Shown here piece after piece: positions 1-5,434 of a stretch of DNA of 5,554 nt. The stretch's first letter is position 1. Each line of letters starts with the position of its first letter. The notes beneath the pieces are model-generated. The model searched no databases. It had not been told where the DNA came from and saw nothing but the letters and a program-made list of their open reading frames with translations. Source of the stretch: Actinomycetes bacterium (lineage in GTDB: Bacteria > Actinomycetota > Actinomycetes > Actinomycetales > Cellulomonadaceae); assembly GCA_023388235.1 (NCBI GenBank), contig JAEWGQ010000308.1, positions 1 to 5,554 on the forward strand, given 5' to 3'. The translations under genes were made by a program, and so were the position numbers.

Positions 1-313
1 CCCCCGCGGCGGCCAGCCGCCGGCCCGCGGGCCCGGTCACCGCCCCGCGCACCGCCGCGAGCACGTCGTCCACGCAGCGCGCGGCGCCCAGGTCCAGCCC
101 GTCCAGGCGCAGGCCGGTGTCGAGCACGTGCGCGTGCGCGTCCACGAGACCCGGCGTGACCAGGGAACCCGCCAGGTCGACCACCTCGTCGGCGTCCGGC
201 GCGTCCGCGTCCGCCCCGACCCACGCGACCCGGCCGGCCGCGACCAGCAGGGCGGTGGCGGCGGGCACGTCGGGGGTCAGCACGGTGCCGCCCCGGTAGA
301 GCGTCGAGGTCAC
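1..313 (-). CDS. Amidohydrolase, YtcJ-like (family 3), N-terminal part
   Basis: The first 104 codons of a metal-dependent hydrolase; the rest lies beyond position 1. The N-terminus shows the small beta-sandwich typical of the amidohydrolase superfamily (LYRGGTVLTPD, then LLVAAGRVAWVG). It is followed by the strand-1 motif LVTPGLVDAHAHV, in which His60 and His62 form the HxH pair that binds the catalytic metal. The following DTGLRLDGLDLG resembles the YtcJ/AmidoHydro_3 branch. Members of this branch hydrolyse C-N bonds in cytoplasmic small molecules, but the substrate cannot be told from this fragment. The start is GTG at 313: no in-frame start lies just upstream and no Shine-Dalgarno is visible, but a TANNNT box sits 6 nt upstream, suggesting a leaderless message. 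The gene follows helY on the same strand after 116 bp, so it is probably its own transcription unit. The family call is firm and the function open. Confidence 0.86.
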   Translation of the reverse strand, partial: MTSTLYRGGTVLTPDVPAATALLVAAGRVAWVGADADAPDADEVVDLAGSLVTPGLVDAHAHVLDTGLRLDGLDLGAARCVDDVLAAVRGAVTGPAGRRLAAAG

Positions 314-319
314 GCACGC

Positions 320-325
320 ACAGTA
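320..325 (-). promoter_or_regulatory. Candidate -10 box for leaderless amidohydrolase mRNA
   Basis: On the minus strand the hexamer TACTGT fits the actinobacterial -10 pattern TANNNT. Six bases (GCGTGC) separate it from the GTG start at 313, which would place the transcription start on or next to the first base of the start codon. There is no purine-rich ribosome binding site in front of the GTG, consistent with leaderless translation, which is common in actinobacteria. No convincing -35 element is seen 16-19 bp upstream. A short hexamer can occur by chance, so this is a candidate only. Confidence 0.4.
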
Positions 326-377
326 GCCAGCCCGGCGCACCGCCGCCGTCCGGGGCGTGCGCGCACCTCCGCCCGCG

Positions 378-472
378 GCGCGGTCAGGTGCCGGCGTACG
401 CGACGACCCCGCGCCGCACCGCCGCGCGGTCAGGTGCCGGCGTACGCGACGACCCCGCGCCGCACCGCCGCG
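378..472. repeat. Perfect 46-bp tandem duplication at the helY stop
   Basis: Bases 378-426 and 424-472 are identical over 49 positions at an offset of 46, giving just over two copies of a 46-bp unit with a 3-base GCG overlap at the junction. The copy at 424-472 contains the last 13 codons and TGA of helY. The copy at 378-423 lies entirely after the stop, so the protein end is unchanged even though 46 is not a multiple of three. The absence of any mismatch suggests a recent event. The 116-bp gap between helY and the amidohydrolase (314-429) holds this extra copy, a short GC-rich stretch and the candidate -10 box; I see no gene in it. Confidence 0.95.
412..442 (-). terminator. Possible hairpin spanning the helY stop codon
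   Basis: Read on the minus strand, CGCCG-g-CACC (442 to 433) can pair with GGTGCGGCG (420 to 412). This gives a 9-bp stem with one bulged G and a 12-nt loop that contains the TGA stop. The downstream arm lies in the extra copy of the 46-bp duplication, so the hairpin exists only because of that duplication. There is no U-tract after the stem, so this is not a classical intrinsic terminator. It might aid termination or protect the 3' end, or mean nothing in such GC-rich DNA. Confidence 0.22.
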
Positions 473-3291
473 ACGGCCCTGCGGGCGGTCTCCCGCAGCC
501 GCGGGTCGGGCGCGGCCTTCGCGACCTGGTCGAGGACGTCGACCACCTGCTTGCACCAGCGCACGAAGTCCCCCGCGGCGAGGTCCGCGTCGCGCAGCAC
601 CGCGTCCAGGCCGCGTCCGGCCGCCCACCGGTGCACCGGCTGCACCAGGCCCAGGTCGAGCGGCTGCACCGTCTCCAGCCGGTGCGCGGTCTCCAGGTCG
701 TCCAGCTCGGACCAGATCCGGGTCGTCGCGTCCAGCGCGGTGCCCAGCCGGCCCGCGGGCCCTCCCGGCACCGCGGGGCTGCGGTCGCGGTCGTCGCGGC
801 GCGCCGAGTAGACGACGGCGGACACCGCCGCGGCCAGGCCCGGCACGTCGAGGTCCTCCCACGCGCCCCGGCGCAGGCACTCGGCGAGCAGCAGGTCGTT
901 CTCCGCGTACAGCCGCCGCAGCCACTGGCCGTCCTCGGTCACGCGGGTGTCCCCGTCCCGCCCGGCCAGGTAGCCGAGCTGCTCCAGCACGTCGCAGATC
1001 CGGTCGAACACGATCGCGATCGAGCCCGTGCGGCCCTCGATCCGGCGGACCAGCGACCGGTGCTCGCCCTCCAGGCGCTGCCACCGCTCCGCCCAGCGGG
1101 CGTGCTCCTCGCGGTCGGGGCACGCGTGGCAGGGGTGCGCCCGCAGCCGGCGGCGCAGCGCCGCGATCGCCTCGTCCTCGTCGCGCGCGACCGGCTTCCC
1201 GCGCCGCCGCGACGGCGCCGCGCCGCTGATCCTCCCCGCCGCGATCTCCGCCCGCAGCGCCGCCGCCAGGTCGCGCCGGTGCGACGCCGCGCGGGCCGAG
1301 AACCCCCGCGGGACCCGCAGGTGCCCGACGGTGCGCACGCCGTCGCCGACCTCCTGCACGGACAGGCGGCGCACCTCGCGCTCCGTGGTGAGCACCAGCG
1401 GGCGCGCCCCCTCGAACCCGCCGGCCGACCCGGGCTCGACGACCACGGCGTGCGTCGCGCGACGTCCGCTCGGCACCGCCACGACGTCCCCGACCGCCAG
1501 CCCGCTCAGGCTGCGGGCTGCCTGCTCCCGGCGTGCCGCGGCACCCGCCCGGTGCACGCCCCGCTCGCGGTCGCCGATCTCGCGGCGCAGCGACCAGTAC
1601 TCGCGGAAGTCCCCGAGGTGGCACGACATCGCCTCGGCGTACCCCTCCAGGGCCTCCGCGTGGCTCTGCGCCTGCCGGGCGAGCCCCACGACGCCGCGGT
1701 CCGCCTGGAACTGCGCGAACGACGTCTCGAGCACCTCGCGCGCCCGCACCCGGCCCACCTGCGCCACGAGGTTGACGGCCATGTTGTAGGTCGGCCGGAA
1801 CGCCGAGCGCAGCGGGTACAGCCGCTTCGAGGCGAGGCCGGCCAGCGCCATCGGGTCCAGGTCGCCGCGCCCGACGACCACGGCGTGCCCCTCGGTGTCG
1901 ATGCCCCGGCGGCCCGCCCGCCCCGTCAGCTGCGTGTACTCCCCCGGCGTGATGTCGACGTGGTGCGAGCCGTCCCACTTGACCAGCTTCTCCAGCACCA
2001 CGGACCGCGCGGGCATGTTGATGCCCAGGGCCAGCGTCTCGGTGGCGAACACCACCTTGACCAGGCCGCGCACGAACACCTCCTCGACCGTCTCCTTGAA
2101 CGCCGGCAGCATCCCGGCGTGGTGCGGGGCGACGCCGCGGACCAGCGCGTCCACGAAGCCCCAGTACCCGACGACGTCGAGGTCCTCCTGCGGGATCGAC
2201 GCGCACCGCGACTCCGCGACGAGCCGGATCTCCTCCTGCTCCGCCGGGGTGGTGAGCCGCAGCCCGCCGGCCAGGCATTGCGCGACGGCCGCGTCGCACC
2301 CGGCGCGCGAGAAGATGAACACGATCGCGGGCAGCAGCCCGGCCTCGTCGAGCACGTCGACCATCACCGGGCGCGGCACCGGCCGCGGGCCGCCCGGGCC
2401 GCCGGGGCCGCCACCGGGCGCGCCGTCCCGCCGCCGTCCCCCGGGGCCGCGGAAACCCCGGTCCCCCGCGCCCCGGCGTCCCCGGTGCGGGCCGTCGCCG
2501 GACCGCTCCGCGCGCCGCAGCAGGTGCGCGAGCTCCGGGTTGATCGGCGGGTTCGCGCCGGGCGCCGTCGGGTCGACGTGCCCGGCGTACAGGTCCAGCA
2601 GGTCGTCGCGCACCAGCACGTGCTGCCCGAGCGGCACCGGCCGGTGCTCGCTGACCACCACCGCCGTGTCGCCGCGCACCGTGCGCAGCCAGTCCCCGAA
2701 CTCCTCGGCGTTCGACACGGTGGCGGACAGCGACACCAGCTGCACGTCGTCGGGCAGGTGGATGATCACCTCCTCCCACACCGGGCCGCGGAACCGGTCC
2801 GCCAGGTAGTGCACCTCGTCCATCACGACGTACCCCAGCCCGTCGAGCGTGCTGGAACCGGCGTAGAGCATGTTCCGCAGCACCTCGGTCGTCATCACCA
2901 CCACCGGCGCCTCGCCGTTCTGGGTGGTGTCGCCCGTCAGCAGGCCGACCTGGCCGGCGCCGTACCGGCGGACCAGGTCGTTGTACTTCTGGTTCGACAG
3001 CGCCTTGATCGGGGTCGTGTAGAACGCCTTGCGCCCGGTCGCCAGCGCCAGGTGCACGGCGAACTCCCCGACGACCGTCTTGCCGGCGCCCGTCGGGGCC
3101 GCGACGAGGACGCCGCTGCCGTGCTCCACCGCCTCGCACGCCTCGGTCTGGAAGTCGTCGAGCGGGAAGTCCAGGAGCGCCCGGAACCGGGCGAGCTCGC
3201 TGCGCTCCGCCTGCGCGCGGCGCCGGGCGGCGGCGTAGCGCTCGGCCGGGGACAGCTCCTCGGGGTCGCGGGTCGTGTCGCGTCGTGCCAC
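430..3291 (-). CDS. helY: Ski2/Mtr4-like DEAD/DEAH-box helicase HelY
   Basis: A 953-residue ATP-dependent superfamily 2 helicase that unwinds RNA and possibly DNA in the cytoplasm; its cellular role in actinobacteria is poorly defined. Visible motifs: Walker A AAPTGAGKT (64-72), motif II DEVH (158-161), motif III SAT (189-191), motif IV region FIFSRAGCD (about 325-333), HHAGMLP (390-396), FATETLALGINMPAR (415-429) and motif VI QLTGRAGRRGID (454-465). A DSHCT-type C-terminal domain ends in AGDFVRWCKQ and RRGVVAYAGT, matching mycobacterial HelY. Residues 262-308 form a Gly/Arg/Pro-rich linker between the RecA lobes, and Cys721/Cys724 lie in HPCHACPDRE. The GTG at 3291 is preferred because AGGGT lies 6 nt upstream; the in-frame GTG at 3297 would leave almost no spacing. 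Start lies 9 nt after the lipid kinase stop, so co-transcription is likely. A 46-bp duplication follows its end. Frame is intact. Confidence 0.95.
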   Translation of the reverse strand: MARRDTTRDPEELSPAERYAAARRRAQAERSELARFRALLDFPLDDFQTEACEAVEHGSGVLVAAPTGAGKTVVGEFAVHLALATGRKAFYTTPIKALSNQKYNDLVRRYGAGQVGLLTGDTTQNGEAPVVVMTTEVLRNMLYAGSSTLDGLGYVVMDEVHYLADRFRGPVWEEVIIHLPDDVQLVSLSATVSNAEEFGDWLRTVRGDTAVVVSEHRPVPLGQHVLVRDDLLDLYAGHVDPTAPGANPPINPELAHLLRRAERSGDGPHRGRRGAGDRGFRGPGGRRRDGAPGGGPGGPGGPRPVPRPVMVDVLDEAGLLPAIVFIFSRAGCDAAVAQCLAGGLRLTTPAEQEEIRLVAESRCASIPQEDLDVVGYWGFVDALVRGVAPHHAGMLPAFKETVEEVFVRGLVKVVFATETLALGINMPARSVVLEKLVKWDGSHHVDITPGEYTQLTGRAGRRGIDTEGHAVVVGRGDLDPMALAGLASKRLYPLRSAFRPTYNMAVNLVAQVGRVRAREVLETSFAQFQADRGVVGLARQAQSHAEALEGYAEAMSCHLGDFREYWSLRREIGDRERGVHRAGAAARREQAARSLSGLAVGDVVAVPSGRRATHAVVVEPGSAGGFEGARPLVLTTEREVRRLSVQEVGDGVRTVGHLRVPRGFSARAASHRRDLAAALRAEIAAGRISGAAPSRRRGKPVARDEDEAIAALRRRLRAHPCHACPDREEHARWAERWQRLEGEHRSLVRRIEGRTGSIAIVFDRICDVLEQLGYLAGRDGDTRVTEDGQWLRRLYAENDLLLAECLRRGAWEDLDVPGLAAAVSAVVYSARRDDRDRSPAVPGGPAGRLGTALDATTRIWSELDDLETAHRLETVQPLDLGLVQPVHRWAAGRGLDAVLRDADLAAGDFVRWCKQVVDVLDQVAKAAPDPRLRETARRAVAAVRRGVVAYAGT

Positions 3292-3297
3292 GTGCAC

Positions 3298-3302
3298 ACC
3301 CT
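3298..3302 (-). promoter_or_regulatory. Ribosome binding site deciding the helY start
   Basis: AGGGT on the minus strand partly overlaps the TAG stop of the lipid kinase gene (3301-3303). It is 6 nt from the GTG at 3291 but directly abuts the GTG at 3297. Normal Shine-Dalgarno spacing therefore favours 3291 (protein beginning MARRD) over 3297 (MHVARRD). The overlap with the upstream stop suggests translational coupling. Confidence 0.5.
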
Positions 3303-4227
3303 AGGTCGGGTGCGGGGCGAGCACCCGGACGGCGCCGGGGTGGACCTCCGCGACCAGCGGCAGCGGACCGATCCGCTCGCCGTCCGCGTGCGCCTCCGGC
3401 GGGATCCGCCCGAGGTGCGGCGCCGGCTCGACGAGCACCCGCCGGCTGCGGATCACCTGCACGTCCGGGTGGCGCAGGTGCCGGCCCGCGTACATGCCGG
3501 GGAAGATCCGCACCACGCCGGCCTTGCTGAACGGGCCGGCGACGACGACGTCGAGCAGCCCGTCGTCCAGGCGCGCGTCGGGCGCCACCCGGATGCCGCC
3601 GCCGATCCACGGGCCGTTCGCCGCGACCACCACGGTGCCCGCCGACTCCCAGACGCCCTCGTCCGTCGTCAGGCGGTAGCCGTAGGGCCGGAACGCCCGC
3701 AGCTCGGGGACCAGGGCGCGCACGTACCGCGCCGACCCGCGCGGCCAGCGCAGGGCGTTCGCCCGGGCGTTCACGGCCGCGTCGATCCCGCAGGACAGCG
3801 CACCGAGGTACCACTCGCGGGCGCTGTGCCGCGGGGAGCCCACGCTGACCGCGTCGATCGCCCGGGGGCCGGTCAGCAGGGCGCGCTCCAGGGCGGTCAC
3901 CGACGCGGCCACGTCGCCCCGCGGCAGGCCCAGCGCGCGGGCCACGTCGTTGCCGGTCCCCCCGGCGACGATGCCGAGCGGCAGCTCCGTGTCCGCCACG
4001 ACGTTCGCGCCGAGGTGCACCAGCCCGTCGCCGCCGACGACCACGAGCGCATCCAGGCCCGCCACCGCGGCGCGGCGCGCGTGCGCGGTCGCGGTCAGCA
4101 GGTCGCGCGCCGTCAGGTCCTCCACGTGGTGCCCGCGCCGGCGCAGCGCCTCGAGCGCCGCGGCGCCCACGCCGGACCCGCGCCCGACGCCTGCCACGGG
4201 GTTGACGACCACCCCGAGGTGGCTCAC
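3301..4227 (-). CDS. Diacylglycerol kinase-family lipid kinase (DAGK_cat/YegS-BmrU-like)
   Basis: A 308-residue soluble lipid kinase that would phosphorylate diacylglycerol or a related lipid at the inner face of the membrane, returning it to phosphatidic acid. The order of motifs is complete: N-terminal VVVNPVAGVGRG (6-17), the nucleotide-binding GGDGLVHLGAN (65-75), PLGIVAGGTGNDVAR (83-97), CGIDAAVN (146-153), NGPWIGGGIRVAPDA (204-218) with LDDGLLDVVV (220-229), and the C-terminal ADGE (281-284), where the family carries its catalytic acidic residues. The usual GIVPAGTGND reads GIVAGGTGND here, a mild variation. Length is normal for the family. The start is GTG at 4227: its GTGA overlaps the tatC TGA, the N-terminal NP motif follows immediately, and no internal start fits as well. 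No clear Shine-Dalgarno is seen, so translation is probably coupled to tatC. Substrate could also be another lipid (sphingoid or polyprenyl type); sequence alone does not decide. Confidence 0.93.
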   Translation of the reverse strand: MSHLGVVVNPVAGVGRGSGVGAAALEALRRRGHHVEDLTARDLLTATAHARRAAVAGLDALVVVGGDGLVHLGANVVADTELPLGIVAGGTGNDVARALGLPRGDVAASVTALERALLTGPRAIDAVSVGSPRHSAREWYLGALSCGIDAAVNARANALRWPRGSARYVRALVPELRAFRPYGYRLTTDEGVWESAGTVVVAANGPWIGGGIRVAPDARLDDGLLDVVVAGPFSKAGVVRIFPGMYAGRHLRHPDVQVIRSRRVLVEPAPHLGRIPPEAHADGERIGPLPLVAEVHPGAVRVLAPHPT

Positions 4228-5021
4228 CGGGTGAGCGTCCCGTCCGCGTCCGCCGCCGCGAGGCGCCGGTCGGCGCGCCGGTCGTGCAGCAGCGAGAGCC
4301 CGACGGCGGCCATGTACAGCCCGATCGTCGGCAGCGCCAGCACCATCATCGTCAGCACGTCCGGCGTCGGCGTCATCACCGCGGAGAACACGCAGGAGAT
4401 GAGCACCGCCCAGCGCCAGCCCTTCATCCACGTCGCGCCGCGCACGAGCCCCACGAGGTTCAGGCAGACCATGAGCACGGGCACGAGGAACGCCACCCCG
4501 AACGCCAGCACGAAGCGCATGACGAAGCTCAGGTACGTCGAGGCGTCGATGAGGTTCGTCGCCTCCTCCGGCACGAACTCCGTCAGCACCGTGACCGCGC
4601 GCGGCAGGACGTACCAGGCGAACGCCGCGCCCGCCAGGAACATCGGCACCGCGACGCCCACGAACCCGATCGCCGACCGGCGCTCGCGCCGCGTCAGCCC
4701 CGGCGTGACGAACGCCCACAGCTGGTAGAGCCACCACGGGCTCGACACGAGCGCCCCGATGAACAGGGCGACCTTGAACTTCATGTCCATCGCGGAGGCG
4801 AGCCCCGCGAAGTTCACCGACGCGACGACGTTCCGCTCCGCCGCGGCGTCGAGCAGCGGGTCCTGCAGCGCCTGGAACACCGGGTCGTACGCGACCCAGC
4901 CCAGCACGGCGCCGACGAGCACGCCGAGCGCGGCGAGCACGAGCCGCTTGCGCAGCTCCACCAGGTGCTCGCGCAGCGGCATCCTGCCCTCGGGGTTGGC
5001 CGAGGGGCGACGCAGTGCCAC
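4224..5021 (-). CDS. tatC: Twin-arginine translocase receptor subunit TatC
   Basis: A 265-residue polytopic membrane protein that recognises twin-arginine signal peptides and, with TatA, exports folded proteins. Six hydrophobic segments are visible at roughly 26-47, 82-105, 116-140, 162-188, 202-216 and 222-245. Family signatures are HLVELRKR (19-26), TPGLTRRERR (106-115, with Glu113 matching E. coli Glu103) and TPTPDVLTM (217-225). In TM4 the conserved FG..FE.P reads FGVAFLVP (174-181), so the usual Glu (E. coli Glu170) is Leu179. The GTG at 5021 is chosen because it keeps NPEGRM (9-14), a segment shared with Streptomyces TatC. An ATG at 4982 with GAGG 5 nt upstream is a serious alternative (252 residues). 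The gene begins 7 nt after tatA and its stop overlaps the lipid kinase start, so the three are almost certainly co-transcribed. The tail is rich in Arg and Asp. Confidence 0.96.
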   Translation of the reverse strand: MALRRPSANPEGRMPLREHLVELRKRLVLAALGVLVGAVLGWVAYDPVFQALQDPLLDAAAERNVVASVNFAGLASAMDMKFKVALFIGALVSSPWWLYQLWAFVTPGLTRRERRSAIGFVGVAVPMFLAGAAFAWYVLPRAVTVLTEFVPEEATNLIDASTYLSFVMRFVLAFGVAFLVPVLMVCLNLVGLVRGATWMKGWRWAVLISCVFSAVMTPTPDVLTMMVLALPTIGLYMAAVGLSLLHDRRADRRLAAADADGTLTR

Positions 5022-5028
5022 GGTGCGG

Positions 5029-5343
5029 TCAGGACCTCGGCTCGGTGGGGGCCTGCTCCCCGGCGGCGGGCGGCGGCGTCACCGGCGCGGCGGGCGGCAC
5101 GGGGGCCGGGGGCGTGACCGGCGCCGCGGGCGTCGCCGGCGTCACGGGCGCGGCAGCCGCCGGCGGCGTCGTCGCCGCCGGCTTGTCGTCGTCGTCCGTG
5201 AGGTCGCGGACCTCGTTCTTGAAGATCTTCATCGACTGACCGACGCCCCGGGCGACGTCCGGGAGCCGCTTCGCCCCGAACAGCAGCAGGACGATGAGGA
5301 TCAGGAACAGGATCGTTACCGGGTGCTCGAAGAGCCTTCCCAT
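5029..5343 (-). CDS. tatA: Twin-arginine translocase pore subunit TatA
   Basis: A 104-residue protein with a single N-terminal membrane helix (about 8-22), the FGAKRLP hinge (22-28) and an amphipathic helix (about 28-45, VARGVGQSMKIFK). It assembles around TatC to make the transient passage for folded proteins. FGAKRLP and the short length point to TatA rather than TatB. Thr10 lies 12 residues before Phe22, the place of Gln8 in E. coli TatA and Glu in Streptomyces. After DDDDK (50-54) comes a disordered Ala/Pro/Thr tail of about 50 residues with three APVTP units (65-69, 74-78, 86-90). The ATG at 5343 is chosen over any upstream codon: GGGAG lies 7 nt before it and the family begins at this point. 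It is the first gene of the tat-kinase-helY cluster and has its own candidate promoter. Confidence 0.95.
   Translation of the reverse strand: MGRLFEHPVTILFLILIVLLLFGAKRLPDVARGVGQSMKIFKNEVRDLTDDDDKPAATTPPAAAAPVTPATPAAPVTPPAPVPPAAPVTPPPAAGEQAPTEPRS
5074..5157. repeat. Degenerate in-frame repeats in the tatA tail
   Basis: Three similar units of about 20 bp (5075-5094, 5111-5130 and 5138-5157, each close to GGCGTCACCGGCGCGGCGGG on the plus strand) encode the APVTP repeats of the TatA C-terminus. Offsets of 36 and 27 bp are multiples of three, so repeat gain or loss keeps the frame. This is low-complexity coding DNA, not a mobile repeat. Confidence 0.6.
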
Positions 5344-5350
5344 CACAGAA

Positions 5351-5355
5351 CTCCC
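5351..5355 (-). promoter_or_regulatory. tatA ribosome binding site
   Basis: GGGAG on the minus strand sits 7 nt (TTCTGTG) upstream of the ATG at 5343. It is the best Shine-Dalgarno in the window and fixes the tatA start against the longer in-frame extension that runs back to 5472. Confidence 0.75.
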
Positions 5356-5378
5356 AGGTGCGTCGGGGCGGTCACGGA

Positions 5379-5384
5379 AGTCTA
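5379..5384 (-). promoter_or_regulatory. Candidate -10 box for the tatA-tatC-kinase-helY operon
   Basis: TAGACT on the minus strand fits the actinobacterial TANNNT -10 pattern and stands out in a GC-rich gap. It would give a leader of about 29 nt with the ribosome binding site properly placed. The region 17-18 bp upstream (around GTCACC) is a poor -35 match, as is frequent in actinomycetes. The upstream gene ends at 5435 on the same strand, so read-through from it is also possible. Confidence 0.42.
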
Positions 5385-5392
5385 CCCGGCGC

Positions 5393-5414
5393 GGTCCCGG
5401 GGGTGACCCGGACC
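5393..5414 (-). terminator. Hairpin between the upstream gene and tatA
   Basis: On the minus strand GGTCCGGG (5414 to 5407) pairs with CCC-g-GGACC (5401 to 5393), giving an 8-bp stem with one bulged G and a 5-nt loop. It starts 20 nt after the upstream stop codon, a fitting place for a terminator, but no U-tract follows. It also covers the -35 region of the candidate tatA promoter, so an operator or chance GC pairing are alternatives. Confidence 0.3.
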
Positions 5415-5434
5415 ACGTCCCAGGCCGGGGCTGC

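Noticed and set aside
357..366. Ten-base palindrome GTGCGCGCAC and the CCCGG/CCGGG pair at 331-354 in the helY-amidohydrolase gap.
   Set aside because: Short, with no U-tract or partner elements; expected by chance in DNA this GC-rich.
128..1229. Plus-strand open frames 128-811 and 357-1229.
   Set aside because: Arg/Pro/Ala-rich translations without motifs, lying across the antisense strand of the amidohydrolase and helY; typical GC-rich shadows.
388..4728. A 1446-codon open frame on the plus strand, antisense to helY, the lipid kinase and part of tatC.
   Set aside because: Over helY and the kinase it is codon-aligned with the true genes. A stop would need TTA, CTA or TCA codons in them, which GC-rich genomes avoid. 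The translation is Arg/His/Pro-rich with no recognisable domain, while the opposite strand carries three complete families.
4228..4737. Upstream extension of the lipid kinase frame to 4737.
   Set aside because: It lies wholly over tatC, is Arg/Ala/Gly-rich without motifs, and the kinase fold begins directly after the GTG at 4227.
4982..5021. Shorter tatC starting at the ATG at 4982.
   Set aside because: Not excluded, since GAGG lies 5 nt upstream. But it drops NPEGR, which matches the N-terminal region of other actinobacterial TatC, so the GTG at 5021 is preferred.
5221..5230. Ten-base palindrome GAAGATCTTC.
   Set aside because: Falls inside tatA and results from the Lys-Ile-Phe-Lys codons of the conserved amphipathic helix.
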